The notes beneath the pieces were generated by a model. The model was not told where the DNA came from. It searched no databases and saw only the letters and a program-made list of their open reading frames with translations. Below are positions 7,996-16,448 of a stretch of 64,000 nt of DNA, one piece after another. A program made the position numbers and the translations under genes. How positions within the stretch are numbered: position 1 is the stretch's first letter; every line of letters starts with the position of its first letter. The stretch comes from Parapedobacter luteus (GTDB taxonomy: Bacteria > Bacteroidota > Bacteroidia > Sphingobacteriales > Sphingobacteriaceae): the NCBI RefSeq assembly GCF_900168055.1, contig NZ_FUYS01000006.1:124001-188000 (forward strand), written 5' to 3'.

Positions 7996-8918
7996 CGGTG
8001 ACGGTCAAACCCGGCCCTGAATTCCAAGGGACTTTGGCGGGTTTTTTGCCTGAATAGCTTACTGAAGGATTGCGGGTGTTCAAAGCCTAATTCGTAAGCA
8101 ATCTCACTCACCGCTAATGGTGTAGTGGAGAGCTTTTCTTTTGCCTTATCGATCAACTTGGTGTGGATGAGCTGCTGTGCGCTTTGTCCGATGAGCGAGC
8201 GCAGCACATCGCTCAAGTAGCCTGGTGAAACGTGTAATTGTGCCGAAAGATAGTGTACAGTGGGAATACCCCGGCGCAGCGATTGCCGACTGTTGAAATA
8301 TTCGTCCAACAGCGCTTCCATCTTTTGCAGCAAATCGTTGTTTACCGCTTTACGGGTAATGAATTGGCGCTTGTAAAACCGGTTTGCATAGCTGAGCAAC
8401 AGCTCAACCTGTGCAATAACGACATCTTGGCTGAATTCGTCAATCCGGCTATGAAGTTCTTTCTCAATAATCCGGTAAACGGAAAGAATGACTTCCTTCT
8501 CATTATCGGACAGGTGCAGGGCTTCATTGACTGAATAGGAAAAGTAGCCGTACTGTTTTATCTTTTTTGCCAGTGGATACCCAAGCAAAAAATCGGGATG
8601 GATGAGCATGACGTATGATGAAGCCACGTCGGTGTATTCGGTTGCCCCTACCAATTGGTTCGGCGCCATAAACATCATGCTTCCTTCTTTGAAATCATAA
8701 TAGTCCTGCCCGTATTCCAGCCTTCCGCTGCTTTCGGTAATGAAGGTTATTTTATAAAAATCCAGCACATCGTAAATCGGAGCCTTATCAGGATTGAACG
8801 GACTGTCTTTGTCAAAACGCGTTAAGCTCACCAATGGGTTCTGGGGCTTGGGCAGGCCAAATGCCTGGTGTACATCAGCGATGGAAGTAAATCTGATCAG
8901 TTTGTTTTGTCTTTTCAT
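7992..8918 (-). CDS. AraC-family transcriptional regulator
   Basis: A 308-residue regulator with an N-terminal cupin-like sensor (LEYGQDYYDFKEGSMMFMAP near residues 61-80) and a C-terminal double HTH (about residues 205-300): VHYLSAQLHVSPGYLSDVL, then VSEIAYELGFEHPQSFSKLF and SPLEFR. This is the common Bacteroidota AraC type that sits next to a short-chain dehydrogenase; here the SDR gene lies directly upstream on the same strand, separated by a hairpin terminator. It probably regulates that SDR. Its 3' end overlaps the convergent glycosidase gene. Confidence 0.9.
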   Translation of the reverse strand: MKRQNKLIRFTSIADVHQAFGLPKPQNPLVSLTRFDKDSPFNPDKAPIYDVLDFYKITFITESSGRLEYGQDYYDFKEGSMMFMAPNQLVGATEYTDVASSYVMLIHPDFLLGYPLAKKIKQYGYFSYSVNEALHLSDNEKEVILSVYRIIEKELHSRIDEFSQDVVIAQVELLLSYANRFYKRQFITRKAVNNDLLQKMEALLDEYFNSRQSLRRGIPTVHYLSAQLHVSPGYLSDVLRSLIGQSAQQLIHTKLIDKAKEKLSTTPLAVSEIAYELGFEHPQSFSKLFRQKTRQSPLEFRAGFDRHR

Positions 8919-8942
8919 CCACTAAATTTAAAAAATAAAGTA

Positions 8943-8979
8943 AAAACCTATGATGATTTATCTTATCACCATAGGTTTT
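8943..8979 (-). terminator. Intrinsic terminator downstream of the SDR gene
   Basis: Perfect 10-base stem AAAACCTATG (8943-8952) / CATAGGTTTT (8970-8979) with a 17-base loop. On the minus strand a T-rich tract (TTTACTTTATTTTTT) follows, so transcription of the SDR would end here before the AraC gene. Confidence 0.6.
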
Positions 8980-8992
8980 GAACGTGAGGGTA

Positions 8993-9748
8993 TCACCACG
9001 GAAAGACCACGCTTTCGGGCCCTGTAAACGTCCCTGTAGGGCCGTCTTCCTCAAGCACTACGCGTATCGGCTCACGTGAGCCTTCTTCGACGGTATCGGT
9101 TCCCTGAAAATTGTTGAGTGCCGTAGCGGTAAAACCGGGACTGACGGCGTTTACCTTGATAGGGGTGCCTTCCAGTTCGATGGCAAAAGCAACGGTAATG
9201 GCGTTGAGCGCGGTCTTGGATGAACCGTAAACCAGATCAAAACTTGTTCGCCAGGGGTTGGACGGGTCCATGTTCATGGTAAGCGAACCGAGCCCGCTCG
9301 ATACGTTTACGATGCGCGCAGCAGGCGCATTGCGGAGCAACGGCAAGAAAGCCTGCGTCATGGCAACAACACCAAAGACGTTCGTTTCCCAGACCGTGCG
9401 CATTTCGGTTAGTGAAGCGGCGCTTGGGCGGTTTGCAGCCATTATTTCCTCAAGCGTACGGCCCCGGCTTCCGGCGTGCGAAATGGCTGCATTATTTACC
9501 AAAAGGTTAAGCATACCAAAATCGCGCTGTACTTGTGCCGCGGCCGCAGCGATAGAATGTTGCTCGGTGACATCCAGCTGTATTGCGCGAGCCTTGCCGC
9601 CGATTTCGCCTACGGCTGCCTCGCCATTTTGCGCATTGCGTGAACCTACATACACGGTGTAGCCGTTGTCGGCAAGGGCTTTGGCAATTTGAAAACCTAC
9701 GCCCTGATTGGCGCCCGTTACAAGGGCTATTTTTTCATTTGCTTGCAT
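8993..9748 (-). CDS. Short-chain dehydrogenase/reductase
   Basis: A 251-residue classical SDR: TGANQGVG cofactor motif (residues 11-18), NNAA (86-89), catalytic Ser near 150 and YGSSK (Tyr174, Lys178). A longer reading frame extends 91 codons upstream, but those residues show no SDR character, and the family begins close to MQANEKIALVTG, so the start at 9748 is chosen. It reduces or oxidises a small carbonyl/alcohol with NAD(P)H. The nearby AraC gene is the likely regulator. Confidence 0.9.
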   Translation of the reverse strand: MQANEKIALVTGANQGVGFQIAKALADNGYTVYVGSRNAQNGEAAVGEIGGKARAIQLDVTEQHSIAAAAAQVQRDFGMLNLLVNNAAISHAGSRGRTLEEIMAANRPSAASLTEMRTVWETNVFGVVAMTQAFLPLLRNAPAARIVNVSSGLGSLTMNMDPSNPWRTSFDLVYGSSKTALNAITVAFAIELEGTPIKVNAVSPGFTATALNNFQGTDTVEEGSREPIRVVLEEDGPTGTFTGPESVVFPW

Positions 9749-10356
9749 AACTGTAATTGATTTATAGGACAAAGGTCCGAATATGCATATCAGGCTACGT
9801 AGCTGAATTGAGGGATTTTGAAGCCTAATCGAGGGAAGCGAAGAGACTGACATAGGGTTGGCCGGTATGACGTGGCCCAATCGGGCGGCAATTCCCTGAC
9901 CGGCGTAGCGGGTGTCGAGATCAATGCCGGACGAATCGCCTTCGGAGGCAATTAGCAATCGCCCCTGTCGCAGAACCTTGCTGATAGCAGCGTAAAAGCG
10001 GGCGATCGGTGGCTGGCGCATGTCTCATTCAGTTTTTGATAGGTCCTCCGTCAAATCATTGTCAAAGCCCACCTAGCGCAGGCTTATTTGTTTCTGACTA
10101 CCGACGTCCAAAAGCTAGCGGACGACCTTTTGGGAAAACAAAAAACAGCCTAACTAACTTGCATGTCAGCAATCGCCGCCGCCCACTTCGGATTTGGAAA
10201 TCCGGAACAAAGTACATAATTTTAAAGCAACCAGATAGACTTGGCTCGTGCAAGTAGGATTCTTCTTTAGGCTATGCCATTGTAGGACTATTTATCATCC
10301 TGCCACGATAAAAAAATGACTGATCCTTTTTCGGCTCTCCCTCAAATCTCAAAAAA
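9749..10356. other. 608-base stretch without a supported gene
   Basis: No frame here gives a recognisable product. The minus-strand frame upstream of the SDR stays open to 10021 and reads like ordinary coding composition (for example GIDLDTRYAGQGIAARLGH), so it may be the remnant of a lost gene. Two perfect 10-base palindromes, ATATGCATAT (9781-9790) and GCTACGTAGC (9794-9803), lie 34-55 bases upstream of the SDR start and may be an operator. Nothing else is evident. Confidence 0.4.
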
Positions 10357-12333
10357 ATGGAAAATCTGTCTAAAAATGAACCCCGCAGGGAACAGACGCC
10401 CTTCAGGAGTATTGCGTTGGCCTTTTCCGGGGGTGGCTTTCGCGCTGCTTCGTTTGCGTTAGGCACCTTGAGCTACTTGAACGAGCTGACATTGGAAGCA
10501 GGCACACCTTTATTGAAAAATGTCTCCTTCATATCGTCTGCGTCGGGAGGTACGATCACCAACGCCATGTATGCACAGCATAATGCGGCAAATCAACCAT
10601 TTGGCACTTTTTACGGAAAGCTTTTCACCATCCTCAATGGCACCGTTCTACTGGATTATGTGTTTAAGATACTGAATGATGACAGCCAATGGGAATCTAG
10701 GCCGGACAAAAAGCGCAACATGATCAACGCCTTTGCCCTGGCTTATGATTATTACTTGTTTGAAGGTGCGCTTTTGGGAGAACTGTACAGTGGTAACTCC
10801 GCGTCTCACCTGGAAGAGGTATGTTTCAACGCGACGGAATTTTACAGGGGCTTGTTATTCCGGCAAAATATCAAGATGAAATTTGACAAAGGTTTCAGGG
10901 AAGACAGAAAATTCCGGTATGGGAATTTTGCCATCAACCTGGGTTGGAGCATTGCCCGGAAACTCAAGCTGTCCGACCTTCTGGCGGCTTCATCCTGCTT
11001 TCCCGCAGGGTTCGAGCCAATAATGTTCCCCAATGATTTCACGTATAACAACGCTATAACCGCCGACCAAAACAATAAATCGCTGACCGGGGAAGAATTG
11101 TTGAGTGACCTTTACGTCCGACTAAAGGAAATGAACCGAGGCGAATTGGTGAGACTGTATGGCGAAGAGGCTGTCGAAAGGGTGATGGCGCAATTGCCGC
11201 AGCACCCGACTCCAGAAGAAATTAACGATGCCTTCAAGTCAGTAGATATCGACCACGCTTTCCTGTTTGGAATGATGGACGGCGGAATTACGGACAACCA
11301 GGCGTTGGAGAGTATTTTGGATGCGCAGGAGCGACGGCTTGCGGCAGATGGAACCAGTTTTGCTCCGTTTGACCTGATGCTTATCGGTGATGTCGGCAGT
11401 GACCTTATGGATCCTTATGTGCCTCCCAAAGACGAATCTGCTTATACCGGGGTCAAAGGGATCACACTCAACACCTTGCTTGTCGTCCTAACGTTCCTAA
11501 GTGCCATCGGGCTGGCCGCTGTCTTTGCCGGATTCACCGCGAATGCCCACGGGTTTGGCGCGAAACTGTCCATATTGAGCGGCTCAGCCACGTTGCTGTT
11601 GAGCGGCCTGCTGTTGTGCATACTAGTAGTGATTCGGTCATACATCAAAGGTAATATCCATAAACTGGGAGGTTTGGATCTGGATAAGAACTTTTCTCCT
11701 GAAATTGTCAGCAATCTGTTTAAGCACTTCGGCGCTACCCCTGTAGGTGTTATTTACCGGATGCTGAAAGAGCGGTTTAGCTCCGTATTGCTGCTCAACA
11801 ACGACGTCTTTTTAAAACGCATCCGTTTTCTCTTGTACAACGCTGCCTACAATAGTAAACGGTACACGTATCGGCTCAAGACCAACCACCTGTATGACCT
11901 TTCCTTTTCAAATGATTCGGCTAGGGATTCGATACCGGGGACGACCCCCAGTAGGGAAATGCAGGTTGTGGCCCAGGCAGGCTTTGAAATGGGAACGACA
12001 CTTTGGTTTGACACCAAAAGCCAAGAAAATGACAGCAACGCAGCACTCATTGCTTGTGGTCAATTTACGACCTGTTACAACCTACTGAAATATATTTACA
12101 GGCTTAGGAACTCCCCAATCAAGGGCAAACCTTCCTACTACAGCACATTGCCCGAAAAATACCGGAAATTGATAGACCACCTGGATGCAAGCCTAAAGCA
12201 GGACTTCAACAAATTTAACACCGACCCATTTTGGATGTATAATCAGTATGGGACTTCTCTGGGCCTTCCGGGATTCAAAATTGTGAAAATTGCCAACTTT
12301 AAGTTTCCGAAAGAATTCGAAGGGCTTAGGTGA
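10357..12333 (+). CDS. Membrane-anchored patatin-like phospholipase
   Basis: A 658-residue protein. The N-terminal patatin domain has the oxyanion motif AFSGGGFRAASFALG (GGG at residues 25-27), a nucleophile in SSASGGT (Ser63, the usual G-x-S-x-G with Ser at the first position), and the catalytic Asp in MMDGGITDNQAL near residue 308. Two membrane helices follow at about 370-390 and 400-425 (LLVVLTFLSAIGLAAVF and LLLSGLLLCILVV), then a roughly 230-residue C-terminal part with no known domain. It is predicted to hydrolyse acyl lipids at the inner membrane. It is longer than simple patatins and stands alone as a transcription unit. Confidence 0.85.
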   Translation: MENLSKNEPRREQTPFRSIALAFSGGGFRAASFALGTLSYLNELTLEAGTPLLKNVSFISSASGGTITNAMYAQHNAANQPFGTFYGKLFTILNGTVLLDYVFKILNDDSQWESRPDKKRNMINAFALAYDYYLFEGALLGELYSGNSASHLEEVCFNATEFYRGLLFRQNIKMKFDKGFREDRKFRYGNFAINLGWSIARKLKLSDLLAASSCFPAGFEPIMFPNDFTYNNAITADQNNKSLTGEELLSDLYVRLKEMNRGELVRLYGEEAVERVMAQLPQHPTPEEINDAFKSVDIDHAFLFGMMDGGITDNQALESILDAQERRLAADGTSFAPFDLMLIGDVGSDLMDPYVPPKDESAYTGVKGITLNTLLVVLTFLSAIGLAAVFAGFTANAHGFGAKLSILSGSATLLLSGLLLCILVVIRSYIKGNIHKLGGLDLDKNFSPEIVSNLFKHFGATPVGVIYRMLKERFSSVLLLNNDVFLKRIRFLLYNAAYNSKRYTYRLKTNHLYDLSFSNDSARDSIPGTTPSREMQVVAQAGFEMGTTLWFDTKSQENDSNAALIACGQFTTCYNLLKYIYRLRNSPIKGKPSYYSTLPEKYRKLIDHLDASLKQDFNKFNTDPFWMYNQYGTSLGLPGFKIVKIANFKFPKEFEGLR

Positions 12334-12537
12334 GCTTCTTAGCTGCTCATTGAAATTTGGCTTAGCGCAGTACAGTACCTGAACGACCCTTGTCCTAATC
12401 GGCGATACCGTATGGTAAGGTCTGCAGGTAGGTCACTCGCCGATGGCATCCGGTTCCGTGCAAATAGTCTCCACGATATCTCGGACAGGGACACCAGCCA
12501 CAGTAGCTGGAAAATCAACTGATATTTACAGCAAAGA

Positions 12538-12568
12538 AAAGCCCCGAAACGGGGAGGATCGGGGCTTT
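12538..12568 (+). promoter_or_regulatory. Hairpin with two mutually exclusive stems (terminator or attenuator)
   Basis: The left arm AAAGCCCCGA (12538-12547) pairs perfectly with TCGGGGCTTT (12559-12568). The inner CCCCG (12542-12546) can instead pair with the nearer CGGGG (12550-12554). It could be the patatin terminator, 200 bases after that gene, or an attenuator for what follows; the tail after it is not a plain U tract. Confidence 0.45.
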
Positions 12569-12594
12569 CTAACTAACCAATTATAAACCTAATT

Positions 12595-12660
12595 ATGAAA
12601 AGACATTTTTTATTTACTATTTATATAGACGTACAATTACCCTACCTTATTACGGCATGA
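12595..12660 (+). CDS. 21-codon open frame after an AT-rich leader; possible 5' remnant of a lost gene
   Basis: ATG at 12595 opens MKRHFLFTIYIDVQLPYLITA and stops at 12660. The bases before it (aactaaccaattataaacct and on) look like the leaders that precede SusC/TonB receptor genes in Sphingobacteriaceae, and the peptide start resembles the first residues of their signal peptides. No receptor sequence follows. Whether this is a leader peptide, a decayed gene or chance is open. Confidence 0.25.
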   Translation: MKRHFLFTIYIDVQLPYLITA

Positions 12661-12799
12661 ATGTCATCATTTTGTTAAAAAGCCATAATGCTTCAGCGGT
12701 CTGGCAAGGCGCGGACGAGGGTGAAGGATAATGCATTTGGCAACCTTTATTTTGATTTGTAAAATTTGAATGCTACATTCATCGATTATTTAAGATATC

Positions 12800-12994
12800 A
12801 TGAAGTTGCTGCTGCTGGTGATTATACTGTTGTTGATCGGGGGATACTTATGCGCATACCTGCTGGCCAAAAACAGAAAGCGCCCTTTTCTATCGGGAAA
12901 CGCTCGCAACCGTATAAAACGCTTTGGCGTCACCTGCTTTTTTTTGGGCGCAGTGCTTGGCCTGTTTATGCTATACATCAGGATCAGATATTAA
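12800..12994 (+). CDS. Small two-helix membrane protein
   Basis: A 64-residue product with two hydrophobic segments (residues 2-24 and about 45-61) joined by a basic loop NRKRPFLSGNARNRIKRF, giving a hairpin topology with a positively charged cytoplasmic loop. A longer overlapping frame in another register (from 12766) reads as low-quality sequence and is rejected. No family is recognised and no strong ribosome-binding site is seen. It ends 6 bases before the convergent Gfo/Idh/MocA gene. Confidence 0.5.
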   Translation: MKLLLLVIILLLIGGYLCAYLLAKNRKRPFLSGNARNRIKRFGVTCFFLGAVLGLFMLYIRIRY

Positions 12995-13000
12995 GCCCTT

Positions 13001-14041
13001 TTATGGTTGTGCAAAAGCATCCAAATCCAGTGGCTCCTTACGCCCACCGCTGGCCGATTTATAAATCGCTTTGAGGATGATGAGATCCCTCAAACCCATT
13101 TCGCCGCTTACCCTGCTGGTTTTATTGTTCTTTATGCATATCGCAAAATCATCCATTTGGAGGGCCTGCTGATTAACTTCGGGAAATATCATTTCCCCGG
13201 TTGAAGCCCTGCCTTTCAGCCCGCTGTACTCATACGCTGGGCTAAGTTCGAACCAGCCATCATCCGCTTCGGCCCTCAAAAAGTTGCCGTCCCTGGCGTA
13301 GCTACTTTCGCAAATGGCTACCGTGCCGTCGACAAACTCCATTTCCCATTGTATTCCTTCTTCTACATCCTTGAATTTTTCAGGATCTGTCTTCGGCAAA
13401 AATGAGGCGTTGACGGCAACAGGTAGTTGACCCGCGATGTATTGAGCGGCCTGAACGCAGTAAATACCGTTGTTCATCAACGGCCCGCCACCGGCCAAGC
13501 TGCCCTTAACCCGCCATTGGTCTTTTTCGCCGATAGCCATGCTGTCATCGGAGATGATGCGTCTTACCTTCCCTAAAGTCCGGCCGCGCCCAAGTCGCAT
13601 CAGCTCTTGATGAAAAAGATCAAAATGAAGCCGGTAGCCAACAGATAACCGGACGCCCGCTTCATTGCAGGCTTCAATCATGCGTTTACCGTCTTCGACC
13701 GTTGTAGCCAGCGGTTTTTCGCATATGACATGTTTCCCAGCACGTGCGGCGCGGATGGTGTACTCGGCATGCATCGAATTAGGGAGGACGATATAGACGA
13801 TATCGATATCAGTATTATCTTTGATACGATCAAAATCTGCGTAGCTGTACAAGTTTTCGGACTTCAACTGATATTCGTCTTGCCACTTTTTTCGTTTTTC
13901 CTCGCTGCCGCTCACCACAGCCGTCAGAGAACAATATGCGGTTGCTTTCAGTGCCGGGCCGAGCTGCCCATTACTGTACTCACCCAGCCCTACGAGTGCT
14001 ACGCCGAGTTTTTCACGAGGTATGGAATGATGTATTGACAT
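13001..14041 (-). CDS. Gfo/Idh/MocA family oxidoreductase
   Basis: A 346-residue NAD(P)-dependent sugar oxidoreductase. The Rossmann motif VALVGLGEYSNGQLG (residues 14-28) and the family signature CEKPLA (EKP at 108-110) are intact; the C-terminal substrate domain has GGGPLMNNGIYCVQAAQYI, where Asn replaces the Asp usual in GGGALMDIG-type relatives. GLGEYS places it near glucose-fructose oxidoreductase-like members. The cofactor-bound, cytoplasmic enzyme would oxidise or reduce a sugar or inositol derivative. It stands alone between two small genes; substrate unknown. Confidence 0.9.
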   Translation of the reverse strand: MSIHHSIPREKLGVALVGLGEYSNGQLGPALKATAYCSLTAVVSGSEEKRKKWQDEYQLKSENLYSYADFDRIKDNTDIDIVYIVLPNSMHAEYTIRAARAGKHVICEKPLATTVEDGKRMIEACNEAGVRLSVGYRLHFDLFHQELMRLGRGRTLGKVRRIISDDSMAIGEKDQWRVKGSLAGGGPLMNNGIYCVQAAQYIAGQLPVAVNASFLPKTDPEKFKDVEEGIQWEMEFVDGTVAICESSYARDGNFLRAEADDGWFELSPAYEYSGLKGRASTGEMIFPEVNQQALQMDDFAICIKNNKTSRVSGEMGLRDLIILKAIYKSASGGRKEPLDLDAFAQP

Positions 14042-14081
14042 GGCCGTCTGTTTTACTTACCGATAGGTGATACATAAGTGA

Positions 14082-14450
14082 CTACCACACTTTTTTATTG
14101 GATGCCTGCAACATGTCTGTGGCATAAAGGGCCACCTCATCACCGTCGTCCGCACGCTCCATCCGCTTTTTCATCGCACTTTCCCAACTTGCCAATGCTC
14201 CTTTGATGGTATCACCGTATCCGACCACGCCCGTCTGCATATCGGGGCCGAGTATGCAGTTGTAGCCCTCATCCGCCTGAAAAACCACTGGCTGAAGCTC
14301 CTTGACGAGCAGGGAAATGTTCTTGTCTTCATAGTTAAGCTGAATAACACGGTCTTCTGCAACTTTCATCTGTTTCATACAATGTAGCATTGTGCTGTTA
14401 TGGAAAAACACCTTACCACTGGTTTTGTTGTATTTCTTTTTGCCAAACAA
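14082..14450 (-). CDS. Unrecognised protein with a HicB-like stretch
   Basis: A 122-residue protein, start MFGKKKYN. The middle (ILGPDMQTGVVGYGDTIKGALASW, split around residues 66-89) recalls the partial RNase-H-like fold of HicB proteins, in which a Y-G-x-T-x-x-E-A-L pattern occurs, but there is no DNA-binding tail and no HicA toxin nearby. The function is not known. It is divergent from the metallo-hydrolase gene across 38 bases. Confidence 0.6.
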   Translation of the reverse strand: MFGKKKYNKTSGKVFFHNSTMLHCMKQMKVAEDRVIQLNYEDKNISLLVKELQPVVFQADEGYNCILGPDMQTGVVGYGDTIKGALASWESAMKKRMERADDGDEVALYATDMLQASNKKVW

Positions 14451-14488
14451 ACTGATTCGTTAAAGGTTACCACACAAAAGGAGCTATT

Positions 14489-15466
14489 ATGAAACAAGCG
14501 GATATGAGTGAAGCTGTTGCCTTAGATGGTCAGATGACTGATGACCACGGCAGTTGCGAACAGTTAACAACCGGTGTCTGGCGGCTAAAGATTTTATTTG
14601 TGAATGTGTATTTGGTTGCTGCAGACAACGGCCGATGGGTACTGATAGATGCCGGACTCAAAGGTGCTGGCCAAAAAATTGCCGACACGGCAGCACAATT
14701 GTTTGGCGAGGACAACCCTCCAGCGGCAATTATCCTTACCCACGGCCATTTTGACCATGTAGGCGCATTGCATTACCTGCTTGGCATATGGGACGTACCG
14801 ATATACGCTCATGCGATGGAAATACCTTACCTGACCGGGCAGGCCGAGTACCCACCGCCAGATCCCTTCGCGGGCGGGGGAATGATGAGCTGGATATCGT
14901 TCCTATACCCGAATAAGCCCGCCAATTTGGGCGACCGCGTAACCCCTCTGGACAAAGACGGCAGCCTGCCCTTTCTCCATAAATGGCGCTACCTGCTTAC
15001 ACCCGGTCATGCGCCTGGGCACATATCGTTATTTCGTGACACCGACAAGGTCCTCATCGCGGGAGACGCATTCGTCACCACGCGTCAGGAATCTGCCTTC
15101 TCTATCCTTTTCCAAAAAAGACACCTGTCCGGTCCGCCGAAATATTTTACATACGACTGGGAAACGGCGGCGGAATCCGTAAAAATGTTACAGGAACTCA
15201 ACCCATCTGTAGCCGCAAGCGGACATGGAAAACCAATGCGGGGCCGTGAACTCACCGAGGGACTCTTAAATTTAGTCAAAAATTTCGACCGGATAGCAGT
15301 ACCCCAAAACGGCAGATACACAAGAAAGCCTGCACGTGTAAACAGACGGGGGGTGGTGGAACTTCCAAGCGCCCGCCCAATGCTGAACAAAACGTTGGTG
15401 ACTTCAATAGTGGCAATTGCAGTCGTAGGTGGGCTTGCTTGGCTGCAAATGAAGAAAATGAAATAG
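14489..15466 (+). CDS. Metallo-beta-lactamase-fold hydrolase with C-terminal membrane anchor
   Basis: A 325-residue protein with the full MBL metal set: THGHFDH (His85, His87, Asp89, His90), His174 in TPGHAPGH and Asp193 in AGDAF. The active site points to a two-zinc hydrolase in the glyoxalase II/lactonase-like branch. The last 25 residues (MLNKTLVTSIVAIAVVGGLAWLQM area) form a single membrane helix followed by MKKMK, so the enzyme is tail-anchored with the catalytic domain probably cytoplasmic. AAAGGAG lies 7 bases before the ATG. Substrate unknown. Confidence 0.85.
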   Translation: MKQADMSEAVALDGQMTDDHGSCEQLTTGVWRLKILFVNVYLVAADNGRWVLIDAGLKGAGQKIADTAAQLFGEDNPPAAIILTHGHFDHVGALHYLLGIWDVPIYAHAMEIPYLTGQAEYPPPDPFAGGGMMSWISFLYPNKPANLGDRVTPLDKDGSLPFLHKWRYLLTPGHAPGHISLFRDTDKVLIAGDAFVTTRQESAFSILFQKRHLSGPPKYFTYDWETAAESVKMLQELNPSVAASGHGKPMRGRELTEGLLNLVKNFDRIAVPQNGRYTRKPARVNRRGVVELPSARPMLNKTLVTSIVAIAVVGGLAWLQMKKMK

Positions 15467-15525
15467 CCACCTTAACTCACTCATCGAACTTTTGGCTATT
15501 GACACAATGAGGGGAGGCCGATGAC

Positions 15526-15888
15526 ATGAGATTTGAAATACCCGACTTTAGTTTGTTGACGGAGTTGATACCAGGAGTAACGTCATTGAAGGGGAGGGTA
15601 GTGATACTTCACTTTCCGACGCATACGGTTCTGGAGCTGTTACACGCCGAGGATCCACTATCAAAAACCGTTAGCCCTTGCTATGAATGGGAACGGATAA
15701 ACAAATACGGTGAAATTGATAAATTCACCTTTATTGTGCATCGTTACGTAACCGATGATCTTACTGCCGTGTTTGAGCAAGCGAAAGAATGGTATCGAAA
15801 CATAATCGACTGGCTCGATACAAGTGACGACGCGTTTGATCGTTTTTTGCGGGAATGGGAAAACCACTCAGACGACTTGCCAAACTAA
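15526..15888 (+). CDS. Unrecognised 120-residue protein
   Basis: Starts MRFEIPDFSLLTELIPG, with a GAGGGGAGG-like ribosome-binding site about 9 bases upstream. It is acidic, rich in aromatic residues (WERINKYGEIDKFTFIV, EWYRNIIDWLDT) and has no signal peptide or membrane helix, so it is likely cytoplasmic. Codon use looks normal for the region. No family is recognised; the gene follows the MBL-fold gene on the same strand at 59 bases and may share its transcript. Confidence 0.6.
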   Translation: MRFEIPDFSLLTELIPGVTSLKGRVVILHFPTHTVLELLHAEDPLSKTVSPCYEWERINKYGEIDKFTFIVHRYVTDDLTAVFEQAKEWYRNIIDWLDTSDDAFDRFLREWENHSDDLPN

Positions 15889-15942
15889 GCTGGCATCATC
15901 GCGCGGCTCTCCCGTGCCCGAATGTGGCACAGGCAATCACGT

Positions 15943-16437
15943 TTACTTGCCTCGCCTTTTTGCCAATACCGCAGCGGCGATCCCCGCAGCCAATAGCGTA
16001 CCTAACGCCACACGGGCGAGAACCCCCTTGCGATTGTATTTCCAAGCTGCGTTCCAGCCGCGTTCAGCGAGGATATTAGGAATGTGACCACGCCTGAGGT
16101 CATCCAAAAAACCTTCCGCCACGTTGATCCGATCGGCCAACAATAACGGTAGCCAATGAGCGAACCGAGACTCACTGTATTTAAACGCCTTTCGGCGTAG
16201 CACACCGCTTAATCCTCGGGGCGGAAGCGGGGTACCAAAAACAGCCGACACATACGGTCTTTCGTTGGAATGTAGCACCTCCACATTTTCCAATTGCTGC
16301 GGCGGCCTTTGCCAATCGAGCCGACGGTGATCGTCGCCGGTGTAATGCTTCATCGGATACGTAGGCTCGTTCTCCGGATCTGCATCAATACCCCAACCTT
16401 TGATATGGGAATATTTTTGTGACATGTCGTTTTCCAT
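15943..16437 (-). CDS. Unrecognised protein with C-terminal membrane helix, next to a zinc alcohol dehydrogenase
   Basis: A 164-residue protein; the likely start is the second Met (MSQKYSHIKGWGIDADPEN), 12 bases inside. The N-terminal half is polar and carries PTYPMKHYTGDDHRRLDW; the C-terminal end has GVLARVALGTLLAAGIAAAVLAKRR, one membrane helix with a basic stop-transfer tail. It follows the alcohol dehydrogenase by 11 bases, so the two form an operon. No function is assigned; the pairing suggests a role in the same stress-linked pathway. Confidence 0.65.
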   Translation of the reverse strand: MENDMSQKYSHIKGWGIDADPENEPTYPMKHYTGDDHRRLDWQRPPQQLENVEVLHSNERPYVSAVFGTPLPPRGLSGVLRRKAFKYSESRFAHWLPLLLADRINVAEGFLDDLRRGHIPNILAERGWNAAWKYNRKGVLARVALGTLLAAGIAAAVLAKRRGK

Positions 16438-16448
16438 AATATGATTTT

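Larger units (their letters stand above)
12334..12799. other. Gene-poor stretch containing a structured leader and a 21-codon open frame
   Basis: No full gene is supported. A hairpin-bearing leader at 12538-12594 is followed by a tiny open frame (12595-12660). The remaining bases (12334-12535 and 12661-12799) show no recognisable feature. Confidence 0.5.

Noticed and set aside
10009-10257. Plus-strand frame before the patatin gene
   Set aside because: No conserved features, no start signal, and basic low-quality composition.
12766-13074. Plus-strand frame of 102 codons
   Set aside because: It runs in another register through the two-helix membrane protein and into the Gfo/Idh/MocA gene; its residues have no coherent pattern.
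14082-14450. HicAB-type toxin-antitoxin system
   Set aside because: A short HicB-like pattern is visible, but there is no HicA gene next to it and no DNA-binding tail.
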